A stretch of 64,000 bases of DNA. It comes from Clostridia bacterium (GTDB lineage: Bacteria; Bacillota; Clostridia; Oscillospirales; CAG-272). The stretch's first letter is position 1, and each line of letters begins with the position of its first letter. Below, one piece after another: positions 51,368-59,151 of this stretch. The notes under the pieces are model-generated. The model ran no database searches. It had not been told where the DNA came from and saw nothing but the letters and a program-made list of their open reading frames with translations. The translations under genes were made by a program, and so were the position numbers. Location of the stretch: assembly GCA_017508425.1 (NCBI GenBank), contig JAFVYZ010000028.1:1-64000 (forward strand), written 5' to 3'.

Positions 51368-52474
51368 GTGGGCGGCGAAATGCCGCCCCGTTTCACTGAT
51401 ATGGATACCAAAAAAATCGCATCCGCATTTGATTTTGGCTCCCCCATACTCTCCGTGGACGAGTGCTTGCTCGGACACATAAACAACACTTTTTTTGTAC
51501 ACTGCCAAAACGGCAGCTACGTCGTTCAAAAAATAAATACCGTGGCCTTCAAAAAGCCGCACGAGGTCATGTCGAACATCGTCCGCGTCACCGATCACGT
51601 ACGCGAAAAGCTCCGCATGGCCGGGCGGGATGCCAAAAACGGCACGCTCGAATTTATCAAAAGCGGAGACCGCTATTTTCACGTGGATGATGAGGGCAAT
51701 CATTGGCGCGTGTGCCGCTTCGTGGACGGTAGCTGCTTTGACAGCTGTGACGACCCCCTGCTCTTTTACCACGCAGGAAAGGCGTTTGGTGAATTCACAA
51801 GCCAGCTTTCGGATTTTGATGCCACCTCTCTTTTTGAGCCCATCCCCGATTTTCACGACACAGTCAAGCGTTACGAAGCACTCGAGAGGGCGATCCAAAA
51901 GGACGCGTGCCAACGCGCGGCCGAGTGCGAGGCGGAGATCGCGTTTATCCGCGAGCGCAAGGATGCCTGCTCCTTTATTGTAAAGGGTCTTGAAAACGGC
52001 ACCCTGCCCTTGCGCGTCACTCACAGTGACACCAAGCTCAACAACGTTATTCTGAACAAGGAAACGGGCGAAGGGCTTTGTGTGATCGATCTTGACACCG
52101 TGATGCCGGGATCACTCCTTTGCGATTTCGGAGATGCCGTGCGCTACGGCGCCTCGGCCGCGGCCGAGGATGAGGAGGATCTTTCAAAGGTTTTCATCCG
52201 CACCGATATGTTCGAGGCCTACACCAAAGGATTTCTCGCGGGCCTTAATGGCAACATCACCCGGGCGGAGGCCGAGGCTCTCACGGAGGGTGCACGCATC
52301 CTCACTCTGGAGCTTGCCATTCGTTTTTTGACCGACTACCTTGAGGGCGACGTTTACTTCCGCACCAAGGGTGGAAAGCACAATCTCATCCGCGCACGCA
52401 ATCAGATCAAATTGGTCGAAGACATTGAAAAGCAGTACGAAACGCTCCAAGCCATCGTCAAAAAATACCTTTGA
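51368..52474 (+). CDS. Sugar kinase of the aminoglycoside phosphotransferase fold (N-acetylhexosamine 1-kinase-like)
   Basis: Up to 368 residues. The protein-kinase-like fold has the catalytic segment RVTHSDTKLNNVIL and the metal-binding VIDLDTVMPGSLLCDFGDAVR, as in NahK, which phosphorylates GlcNAc/GalNAc at O-1 in the lacto-N-biose pathway. The GHINNTFFV loop near residue 36 also fits. The start is uncertain: GTG at 51368, ATG at 51380 and ATG at 51401 are in frame, and none has a strong ribosome site. Adjacency to nagB supports amino-sugar catabolism. Choline or homoserine kinase-like alternatives are less likely. Confidence 0.82.
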   Translation: MGGEMPPRFTDMDTKKIASAFDFGSPILSVDECLLGHINNTFFVHCQNGSYVVQKINTVAFKKPHEVMSNIVRVTDHVREKLRMAGRDAKNGTLEFIKSGDRYFHVDDEGNHWRVCRFVDGSCFDSCDDPLLFYHAGKAFGEFTSQLSDFDATSLFEPIPDFHDTVKRYEALERAIQKDACQRAAECEAEIAFIRERKDACSFIVKGLENGTLPLRVTHSDTKLNNVILNKETGEGLCVIDLDTVMPGSLLCDFGDAVRYGASAAAEDEEDLSKVFIRTDMFEAYTKGFLAGLNGNITRAEAEALTEGARILTLELAIRFLTDYLEGDVYFRTKGGKHNLIRARNQIKLVEDIEKQYETLQAIVKKYL

Positions 52475-52478
52475 CACC

Positions 52479-52521
52479 ATGCCACACTCCCCCAAAAACG
52501 GAGCGTGGCATATTATTTTTT
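52479..52521 (+). terminator. Terminator of nagB and the sugar kinase
   Basis: ATGCCACACTCC pairs with GGAGCGTGGCAT (one mismatch), followed by ATTATTTTTT. Confidence 0.8.
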
Positions 52522-52530
52522 AAAAAAGGG

Positions 52531-52559
52531 TTTACAAACGCTGTTTTTACGTGTATAAT
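52531..52559 (+). promoter_or_regulatory. Promoter of the cysE-cysS T-box leader
   Basis: TTTACA (52531-52536) and TATAAT (52554-52559), spacing 17 bp. Confidence 0.82.
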
Positions 52560-52564
52560 ATATT

Positions 52565-52822
52565 AAAGTGTCTATGAACGGGAAAATACCCACCAAAAAC
52601 GGTAAGAGAGCGCCGCCTTGGCTGTAAGCGGTGTACGGAACGTGTGGGGGCTGTGCACCCGGGAGACGCAACGGTGAGAGCTTTGCGCCCCAGCCGTTGC
52701 CGTTGACCCGCGTTAAGGGAGAACCGCTCGAAAATGAGGCGGTGAGGGGGAGACCCGAAGCAGAGTGGAACCGCGGAATTACCGCCTCTGTACCTTTTGA
52801 GGTACAGGGGTATTTTTATTTT
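52565..52822 (+). promoter_or_regulatory. T-box riboswitch (cysteine)
   Basis: Leader with AAGAGAG of stem I, candidate UGC specifier at 52654-52656 (CTGTGCACCC), T-box AGAGTGGAACCGCGG (52762-52776), and a terminator stem CTGTACC/GGTACAG before TTTTTATTTT. The UGGA of the bulge complements the UCCA end expected for tRNA-Cys, whereas the tyrS leader has UGGU; the two leaders are thus matched to their tRNAs. It controls cysE and cysS. Confidence 0.93.
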
Positions 52823-52846
52823 AAAACAAAAACGTGAGGTTATATT

Positions 52847-53605
52847 ATGCCTGATTTTGACGTTAAAAAAATAGCCAACGGCGCGACAATGGCCTTTGAT
52901 GCCCTTCGAAAGACCGTCAAGGATGCATACCGCGACACCCGTGATCTTGTGGGGGAGATCCGCTACGATATCAAGGCCTTTCGCCAACGCGACCCTGCCG
53001 CCACCGGCAACACCGAGATCCTTTTGCTCTACTCGGGCTTGCACGCGCGCACGGCACACCGATTATCCCACAAGCTCTACAAAAAAGGGCACACCTTTTC
53101 GGCAAGACTGGTCAGTCAAGGGGCCAAATTCATCACCGGCATTGAGATCCACCCCGGTGCCACCATCGGCCGTGGTCTTGTCATTGACCACGGTGCGGGC
53201 GTTGTGATCGGTGAAACGGCCGAAATCGGCGACAACTGCACCATATACCAGGGCGTGACCTTGGGCGGTACAGGCAAAAACGTTGGCAAACGCCACCCCA
53301 CCCTCGGCAACAACGTGATGATCGGTGCCGGTGCCAAGGTGTTGGGGCCCTTAACGATCGGTGATAACGCCAAAATCGCCGCAGGTGCCGTGGCACTCCA
53401 CGATGTGCCTGCCGACAGCACGGCCGTCGGCATCCCCGCACGCGTCGTGAGCGTCGGCGGTGTACGCATTGCCAACGACCTTGACCAGATCCACATCCCC
53501 GACCCCGTCAAAGAAGAGCTCACCGCCCTGCGCGAGCAAAGCGAAAAGCTGCGGCAGCGCATCGTGCGCCTTGAAAAATCCGCCAAAAAGCCGGAAAAGG
53601 AGTAA
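52847..53605 (+). CDS. cysE: Serine O-acetyltransferase
   Basis: Makes O-acetylserine from serine and acetyl-CoA, the committed step of cysteine synthesis. 252 residues with a left-handed beta-helix of hexapeptides: IEIHPGATIG, VIDHGAGVVIGETAEIGDN, GVTLGGTGK, KRHPTLGNNV. A short N-terminal helical extension and a C-terminal coil are unusual but plausible. It sits behind a Cys T-box and three bases before cysS, so it is induced by cysteine starvation. Confidence 0.95.
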   Translation: MPDFDVKKIANGATMAFDALRKTVKDAYRDTRDLVGEIRYDIKAFRQRDPAATGNTEILLLYSGLHARTAHRLSHKLYKKGHTFSARLVSQGAKFITGIEIHPGATIGRGLVIDHGAGVVIGETAEIGDNCTIYQGVTLGGTGKNVGKRHPTLGNNVMIGAGAKVLGPLTIGDNAKIAAGAVALHDVPADSTAVGIPARVVSVGGVRIANDLDQIHIPDPVKEELTALREQSEKLRQRIVRLEKSAKKPEKE

Positions 53606-53608
53606 CTT

Positions 53609-55060
53609 ATGTACCTTTACAATACTGCCACACACAAAAGAGAAGAATTCATCCCGAATGAGCCGGGCAAGGTCAGCATCTACACCTGCGGACCTACCGT
53701 GTATCACTATGCACACATCGGCAACCTGCGCACCTACATTATGGAGGATATCCTTGACCGCTATATGCGTTACCAGGGCTACGACGTCACGCGCGTGATG
53801 AACATCACCGACGTCGGGCATCTTTCGAGTGACGGCGACACGGGCGAGGATAAGATGCTGAAGGGTGCCAAGCGCGAAAAGAAAACGGTGATGGAAATTG
53901 CCAAATACTATACCGACTGCTTTTTTAAGGATGCGGGAAAGCTGAACATCCGCACCCCCGACGTCATTGAGCCCGCAACCGCTTGCATTGATGAATTCAT
54001 CAAGGTCATCGAGGCCCTCATCGAAAAGGGCTTTGCCTACGAGGCGGGCGGCAACATCTACTTTGACACCTCAAAGCTTTCACAATACTACATTTTCAAC
54101 GACTTCACCTCCGAGGACCTTGCGGTCGGCGTGCGTGAGGGCGTTGAGGAGGACGGCAATAAGAAAAACAAGGCCGATTTCGTGCTTTGGTTTACCAAGT
54201 CGAAATTCGACGATCAGGAGCTGAAGTGGGAAAGCCCCTGGGGCATCGGTTACCCCGGCTGGCACATCGAGTGCTCCTGCATTGCCATGAAGCATCTCGG
54301 CGAGCGTGTGGACATCCACTGCGGCGGCATTGACAACGCCTTCCCCCACCATACCAACGAGATCGCGCAAAGCGAGGCCTACCTTGGGCACAAATGGTGC
54401 AATTATTGGATGCACGTGCTGCACCTCAATACCGACAGTGGCAAAATGTCGAAATCCAAGGGTGAATTTCTCACCGTGTCGTTGCTCGAGAGCAAGGGCT
54501 ACGATCCGCTTGCCTACCGCTTCTTCTGCCTGGGCTCGCACTACCGCAGATCTCTTGTGTTCTCTTACGAGAACCTCGACAACGCCGTGGTCTCCTACAA
54601 CAAGCTGATCGCGCGCATCGCATCGCTGAAGGTCACCGACGGCGAGGAGATCGACGCCGAGGCGCTCGCGGCCCTGAAGGCCAAGTTCAAGGAGGCACTC
54701 GACAACGACCTGAACACCTCGCTTGCCGTAACGGCACTGTATAACGTCCTGAAGTCGCCCGCAAACACCGCCACCAAGCGTGCCGCCATTGCCGATTTCG
54801 ATACCGTTTTGGCACTTGATCTGCTTAACGCCGCCGACGCCCTTGCCAAGAAAAAGGCCGAGGAGGAGGCTACCGCCGCCGTGCGCGTTTACTCCGACGA
54901 TCCCGAGATCCGCGCCATCGAGGAAGCGATCGACGCCCGTGCCGCCGCCAAAAAGGCCAAGGATTTTGCCCTGGCAGACCGGATCCGAAACGACCTTCTT
55001 GAGAAGGGCATCGTTTTGGTGGATACCCGCGAGGGCACCACTTGGACCAAAAAGAACTAA
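53609..55060 (+). CDS. cysS: Cysteinyl-tRNA synthetase
   Basis: Charges tRNA-Cys. 483 residues with CGPTVYHYAHIGN (zinc-binding Cys and the HIGH-like motif), HIECSC and KMSKSKGEFL. AAAAGGAG precedes the ATG. It is downstream of cysE under the same T-box, coupling cysteine synthesis with tRNA charging. Confidence 0.97.
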   Translation: MYLYNTATHKREEFIPNEPGKVSIYTCGPTVYHYAHIGNLRTYIMEDILDRYMRYQGYDVTRVMNITDVGHLSSDGDTGEDKMLKGAKREKKTVMEIAKYYTDCFFKDAGKLNIRTPDVIEPATACIDEFIKVIEALIEKGFAYEAGGNIYFDTSKLSQYYIFNDFTSEDLAVGVREGVEEDGNKKNKADFVLWFTKSKFDDQELKWESPWGIGYPGWHIECSCIAMKHLGERVDIHCGGIDNAFPHHTNEIAQSEAYLGHKWCNYWMHVLHLNTDSGKMSKSKGEFLTVSLLESKGYDPLAYRFFCLGSHYRRSLVFSYENLDNAVVSYNKLIARIASLKVTDGEEIDAEALAALKAKFKEALDNDLNTSLAVTALYNVLKSPANTATKRAAIADFDTVLALDLLNAADALAKKKAEEEATAAVRVYSDDPEIRAIEEAIDARAAAKKAKDFALADRIRNDLLEKGIVLVDTREGTTWTKKN

Positions 55061-55120
55061 ACGAAGTATCCATATTCTCCCGCCCTTTTTTGGGCAAATG
55101 CACAAAATAAAAAAAAACTG

Positions 55121-55149
55121 TTGCTTTTTTCTTACGCGTATGCTATACT
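55121..55149 (+). promoter_or_regulatory. Promoter of the first small lipoprotein
   Basis: TTGCTT (55121-55126) and TATACT (55144-55149), spacing 17 bp. The same pattern recurs before the second lipoprotein. Confidence 0.7.
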
Positions 55150-55183
55150 AAATTTATCCATAAAACTCTTGGAGGGATCATTT

Positions 55184-55648
55184 ATGAAACTCTTTACCCG
55201 TGTTTTATTGCTGGCGCTTGTCGCTGTATTGCTTTGCACCTCGCTCGTTTCTTGCGGCAAAAAAAAGCTTGAGGGCGAATACGTCAGTGACGGCGGCGAC
55301 TCCGTAATGAACGGCCACTATGTTTCCTACGTTTTTGATGGCAAGACCTTCTCCTTTAGCGAGTATAAGGGCTACCAAAAGATCAGTGCCAATTCCGTGT
55401 CCGGCGAGTATGAGCTTGAGGTCATCGAGCAAGAGGATGAGGAAAAGCAGCTTGAGGATGAGGAAAACGGCATTACGCGCGGCAACCTCATTCTGACTTG
55501 GACCGACGCAAGCGGTGCTACCGTGACGCGCACCCTGCCCTTCGTGCACGACGATTATGAGGGTACCCTTGTGGTCACCGGCCACCCGCTTGTAGAGGGT
55601 GATTACGGAGCGATCAATTTCCACCTTTTGGACGCAGATGAGGAATAA
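55184..55648 (+). CDS. Small lipoprotein of unknown function
   Basis: 154 residues. Signal peptide MKLFTRVLLLALVAVLLC with lipobox LVSC, followed by GKKKLEGEYVSDGGD. The ATG at 55184 follows TTGGAGGGAT. The mature part is a small beta-rich domain (FDGKTFSFSEYKGYQKISA and GEYELEVIEQ). A paralogue follows at 55805. No family recognised. Confidence 0.78.
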   Translation: MKLFTRVLLLALVAVLLCTSLVSCGKKKLEGEYVSDGGDSVMNGHYVSYVFDGKTFSFSEYKGYQKISANSVSGEYELEVIEQEDEEKQLEDEENGITRGNLILTWTDASGATVTRTLPFVHDDYEGTLVVTGHPLVEGDYGAINFHLLDADEE

Positions 55649-55661
55649 AATCAATGACCTT

Positions 55662-55697
55662 TGCGGCAAATGCTTGAAAGCATTTGCCGCATTTTTT
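55662..55697 (+). terminator. Terminator
   Basis: Perfect 14-bp stem (55662-55675 with 55678-55691) followed by T6, after the first lipoprotein. Confidence 0.92.
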
Positions 55698-55708
55698 CTA
55701 AAAACCGC

Positions 55709-55737
55709 TTGCTTTTTGGGATGAAATATGCTATACT
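55709..55737 (+). promoter_or_regulatory. Promoter of the second small lipoprotein
   Basis: TTGCTT (55709-55714) and TATACT (55732-55737), spacing 17 bp, with TATGC before the -10 as in the previous promoter. Confidence 0.72.
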
Positions 55738-55804
55738 GGTTCTACAGCAAGACCCTCGGCATACTGCCCTGTCCGCTTGCTAATACATATCAACGGAGGA
55801 TTTT

Positions 55805-56164
55805 ATGATGAAAACTTTTGCACGCATTCTTGCGCTCACCCTGGTTGCCGTTATGCTCTGCGGCACACTTGCCGCTTGCGGCGGTGTTCCTTCCGGTGAA
55901 TATTATGCCGGCGACAAGGACACAACGAAATCCTATACGCTTTACTCCTTTAGCGGCAGCAAGGTAACCTTCTCCACCTACGTACTTGGTGAGAAAATTG
56001 ACAGTGCGACTCTTGAGGGTAAGTACAAGGTTGATGGCGATGAGATCATCTTTACCTGGATCGATGCCAACGGCAAGGAAACCACCGACACCAAAGCATT
56101 TGCAAAAAACGAGGACGGAACGCTTAAGATCGGTCTTCTTACCTACACCAAGATTGAAAAATAA
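55805..56164 (+). CDS. Small lipoprotein, paralogue of the preceding one
   Basis: 119 residues: lipoprotein signal (MMKTFARILALTLVAVMLC) with lipobox LAAC, then a beta-rich domain (SGEYYAGDKDTTKSY, KVTFSTYVLGEKIDSA and LEGKYKVDGDEIIFTW) that aligns with the preceding lipoprotein's core. GGAGGATTTT lies before the start; either of two adjacent ATGs may be used. Function unknown; probably a tandem duplication that kept the promoter design. Confidence 0.78.
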   Translation: MMKTFARILALTLVAVMLCGTLAACGGVPSGEYYAGDKDTTKSYTLYSFSGSKVTFSTYVLGEKIDSATLEGKYKVDGDEIIFTWIDANGKETTDTKAFAKNEDGTLKIGLLTYTKIEK

Positions 56165-56178
56165 TATCCCTTTTTTTA

Positions 56179-56205
56179 AAGCGCGACGGCAGTCGCGCTT
56201 TTTTA
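56179..56205 (+). terminator. Terminator
   Basis: AAGCGCGAC, GGCA loop, GTCGCGCTT, then a T-run. Confidence 0.9.
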
Positions 56206-56220
56206 TTTCCAAAAGAGGTC

Positions 56221-56249
56221 TTGACCTCGTCCTTATTATTTGATATAAT
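56221..56249 (+). promoter_or_regulatory. Promoter of the larger lipoprotein
   Basis: TTGACC (56221-56226) and TATAAT (56244-56249), spacing 17 bp. Confidence 0.82.
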
Positions 56250-56317
56250 TACAATGTATATCTATGTTTACGTTAAGACCAACACCACCCAAAATCGGAT
56301 CGAAAGGGGATCATTCT

Positions 56318-57928
56318 ATGCGGCGTTTGGCTTTTGTGACAATTTTTATGCTGTGCCTGCTTACACTGTTTTCTTGCACAAGAGGTGAAGAAAATTCCAT
56401 TTCCTTCGGTGAAATGGGCCTGCTTGCCGCCGAAATACAAACCAAGGAGGCCGGAGACATCCGTGTACCCTCCCCTGCCGGCATCAAGGCCAACCTCTGT
56501 GTTGGCTGGCAGGCCAAGGAGCCGGACGGCACCGTCATCTTTTTGCCCGTTGGCGCCACCTACCGCTACGAGGCGGGAGAAAGCAAAAAATTCACCCCCG
56601 TTTATTTTCAGTTTTTCACCGATTCCACCGCATCGCTGATCTTCACCAACACCGAGCATGGTATTTGCTTTCACACCACGGTCGATCGTTCGGATTGGGA
56701 GGCCCTCGCGGCCCTGGCCACGTCGCTTTCGCACGGCACACTTGTTTTACCTACCGCCGCAGCCCAGAGCCTGGAAGCACTGACACACGAAACGGTAGGG
56801 ACGCTCCCCGCGGGATGCCCGGTCGCAGACCTTTCTTCCGATGCATGGTCCTCACAAACCGAGGATGCCCTCTCCTTCGACGCGCCCCTTACCACGCTGG
56901 AGGAAACCGACTACACCACCAATTACACGGCCCTTGGTTATATCAAGATCACCTACACAGACGGTAGTGAACGCTACGTTTATGCCTCCTACGAGGGCGG
57001 CATGCGTCCCAGCCTTTCCTTTTACTCATTCATTGAAATCGGCCATAAATTCCTGAGCCTTGAAACCAATACGAGCACCACGCTTGATCTCACGCTCAAA
57101 AACGGCGGTATCGGCTTTACCACCACGATCCCCAGGGAAAAATGGGACTCGTTGGTCAACATCAGCACCTCCATTTCGCGCGGCACACTCATCTACCCCA
57201 CGGCAGGTCTTGCCGACATTGGTGGCACGCTCACCTATAAGGCGCTTGAGGCCGCCCAGAAAACAGCGTTTGACATTCCCTCTACCACATGGCTTGGTGA
57301 CACAAACGGCGATATGCTTTCGTTTGGTGCGACCCTGACCGAGATCGCGGCGTATGAGCGCCCCCTCGCCTACACGGCGGTTGGATACATCAAGCTCACC
57401 CACGCCGATGGCAGCTCGACCTACATTTACGCAGGCTTTGAAAACGATCTTATCCCCAGCGCGAGCGTGCGAGATCTGGCAAGCGCTTCCCTCTTGGATA
57501 TCTCAGACACCGAAAGCGACTACTATAAATACCCCACAACGGGCGGCTTTTCCCCATACACGGAGGCGGAGCGTGCCAAGCTCGACGAGATCTCAAAATT
57601 CCCCATCCTGCTGATTGCCGACAGCTCCGTGAGGGGCAACCGACGCCTGGATGAAAATTACTTGTCCATATACAACGAGCGCATCATTACAGATAACGAT
57701 CCCACGTGCGCCGAGGAATGGCACACCATTTATCAAATGCTTGGCGACACCATCTACAGCGACGGCGGCGCGCTCATCATCACCGCGAAAAACGGCATGG
57801 CGCTCACGGAAAACAACATCAGCACGATCCAAATCAATTACGGCTCACGTGTCGGCACCATTTCCACCTATTTGTTCATGGACGGTGCGCTCATCATTCC
57901 CTACAAGGTTTATTCAAGACCCTACTAA
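56318..57928 (+). CDS. Lipoprotein of unknown function with internal duplication
   Basis: 536 residues. Signal MRRLAFVTIFMLCLLTL with lipobox LFSC. Two copies of a beta-rich segment are visible: YIKITYTDGSERYVYASYEGG and YIKLTHADGSSTYIYAGF, each after an IPREKWDSL- or VDRSDWEAL-like stretch. Only the C-terminal 120 residues differ. The ATG at 56318 follows AAAGGGGA; the frame upstream lacks support. No known family. Confidence 0.78.
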   Translation: MRRLAFVTIFMLCLLTLFSCTRGEENSISFGEMGLLAAEIQTKEAGDIRVPSPAGIKANLCVGWQAKEPDGTVIFLPVGATYRYEAGESKKFTPVYFQFFTDSTASLIFTNTEHGICFHTTVDRSDWEALAALATSLSHGTLVLPTAAAQSLEALTHETVGTLPAGCPVADLSSDAWSSQTEDALSFDAPLTTLEETDYTTNYTALGYIKITYTDGSERYVYASYEGGMRPSLSFYSFIEIGHKFLSLETNTSTTLDLTLKNGGIGFTTTIPREKWDSLVNISTSISRGTLIYPTAGLADIGGTLTYKALEAAQKTAFDIPSTTWLGDTNGDMLSFGATLTEIAAYERPLAYTAVGYIKLTHADGSSTYIYAGFENDLIPSASVRDLASASLLDISDTESDYYKYPTTGGFSPYTEAERAKLDEISKFPILLIADSSVRGNRRLDENYLSIYNERIITDNDPTCAEEWHTIYQMLGDTIYSDGGALIITAKNGMALTENNISTIQINYGSRVGTISTYLFMDGALIIPYKVYSRPY

Positions 57929-57935
57929 ACAGACA

Positions 57936-57967
57936 CCGCCAAGCACCAGCGGCGCTTGGCGGTTTTT
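57936..57967 (+). terminator. Terminator
   Basis: CCGCCAAGC (57936-57944) pairs with GCTTGGCGG (57954-57962), then TTTTT. It argues against an azlC start at 57970. Confidence 0.85.
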
Positions 57968-57984
57968 CTATGAAAGGCATTTTT

Positions 57985-58722
57985 ATGACACCTCGAAAAA
58001 CTTGGCTCATGCGGGGCCTGCGTGACGGCCTGCCGATCGGCATCGGTTATTTTGCCGTAGCGTTTGCCCTCGGCATCAAGGCCACGGCCGCCGGGCTCAA
58101 CGCGTGGCAATCAACTCTTTTGTCCCTGTTAAACGTCACGTCGGCAGGGGAGGCCGCCGGCATTGCCCTGCTCGGTGTTGGCACCACCTACGTGGAGCTG
58201 GCATTCACTCAGCTGGTCATCAACATCCGCTATCTTTTAATGTCCTGCTCCCTCTCGCAAAAGCTCGCGCCCGAAACAGGGCTCTTGCATCGCCTTTTGG
58301 TGGGCTACGGCGTCACGGATGAGATCTTTGGCATTTCCTGCGCGGTCGAGGGTCATCTCTCCCCCTATTACAGCTACGGTGCCATTTTGGTAGCCGTGCC
58401 CGGATGGACACTCGGCACCCTGCTCGGCGCCGTGATGGGGAGCCTCTTGCCCGCACGCGCGACAAGTGCGCTTGGCGTGGCTCTTTACGCCATGTTTCTC
58501 GCCATCATCCTCCCCCCTGCCCGTAAAAGCCGTGTGATCGCCACACTTGTGGCGGTATCTATGGCGGCAAGTGCCGCCCTCACCGTGCTTTGCCAAGTCC
58601 TCTCACTCACGTGGTTTACGGAGGGCTTCCGTATCGTGGCGCTCACCGTAACGATCGCCCTTGCAGCGGCAATTCTTTGCCCCGTCAAGGAAAAGGACGA
58701 GGAGGTGCAAGATCATGGTTAA
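57985..58722 (+). CDS. azlC: AzlC family branched-chain amino acid exporter subunit
   Basis: Large subunit of the AzlCD exporter. 245 residues with about six hydrophobic helices; the start of the fold GLRDGLPIGIGYFAVAFALGIKA is characteristic, with SLLNVTSAGEAAG. ATG 57985 follows AAAGG; an in-frame ATG at 57970 lies right at the preceding terminator. The stop overlaps the azlD start by eight bases. Substrate (branched-chain amino acids or analogues) is inferred from the family. Confidence 0.88.
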   Translation: MTPRKTWLMRGLRDGLPIGIGYFAVAFALGIKATAAGLNAWQSTLLSLLNVTSAGEAAGIALLGVGTTYVELAFTQLVINIRYLLMSCSLSQKLAPETGLLHRLLVGYGVTDEIFGISCAVEGHLSPYYSYGAILVAVPGWTLGTLLGAVMGSLLPARATSALGVALYAMFLAIILPPARKSRVIATLVAVSMAASAALTVLCQVLSLTWFTEGFRIVALTVTIALAAAILCPVKEKDEEVQDHG

Positions 58723-59023
58723 CAGCATCCTTCTTGCCATTCTCACCATGGCGGCCGTCACCTACCTCATTCGCGTTCTCCCCCTCGTGCTCATCCGCCG
58801 CGAAATCAAAAACAAAACCGTGCGCTCCTTCCTTTATTACGTACCCTACGTCACCCTGTCGGTGATGACCTTCCCTGCCATATTGTCGGCCACGGGCATT
58901 GTTTGGTCGGCACTTGCCGCCCTTGCCGTTGCCGTGGTGCTCTCCCTTCGGGGATGTAAGCTCCCCGTGGTTGCCGCATGCGCGTGCGCTACAGTATTTC
59001 TCGTAGAGCTCATACCCTTTTAA
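58715..59023 (+). CDS. azlD: AzlD family branched-chain amino acid exporter subunit
   Basis: 102-residue membrane protein with three to four helices (LLAILTMAAVTYLIRVLPLVL at the N-terminus), as in AzlD. GGAGGTGC lies within azlC upstream of its ATG. Translationally coupled to azlC, forming the complete two-subunit exporter. Confidence 0.87.
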   Translation: MVNSILLAILTMAAVTYLIRVLPLVLIRREIKNKTVRSFLYYVPYVTLSVMTFPAILSATGIVWSALAALAVAVVLSLRGCKLPVVAACACATVFLVELIPF

Positions 59024-59073
59024 CAAAACATATACCCCCACCGTGCCAAAGGTTTTGGTATGATGGGGGTGAA

Positions 59074-59137
59074 TTTTTTGCCCGAAGGGCAAAAAGAGGG
59101 GGAAGAAAGACTTTTGCAAAAGTCTTTCTTCCCCCTC
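59074..59137. terminator. Two hairpins between azlD and the convergent ABC genes
   Basis: First, TTTTTTGCCC-GAA-GGGCAAAAA (59074-59095). Second, a perfect palindrome with 21-base arms and no loop (59096-59137, centre TTGCAA, outer arms GAGGGGGAAG). Both can terminate in either direction. Confidence 0.82.
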
Positions 59138-59151
59138 CCTTGGCTCTTTCT

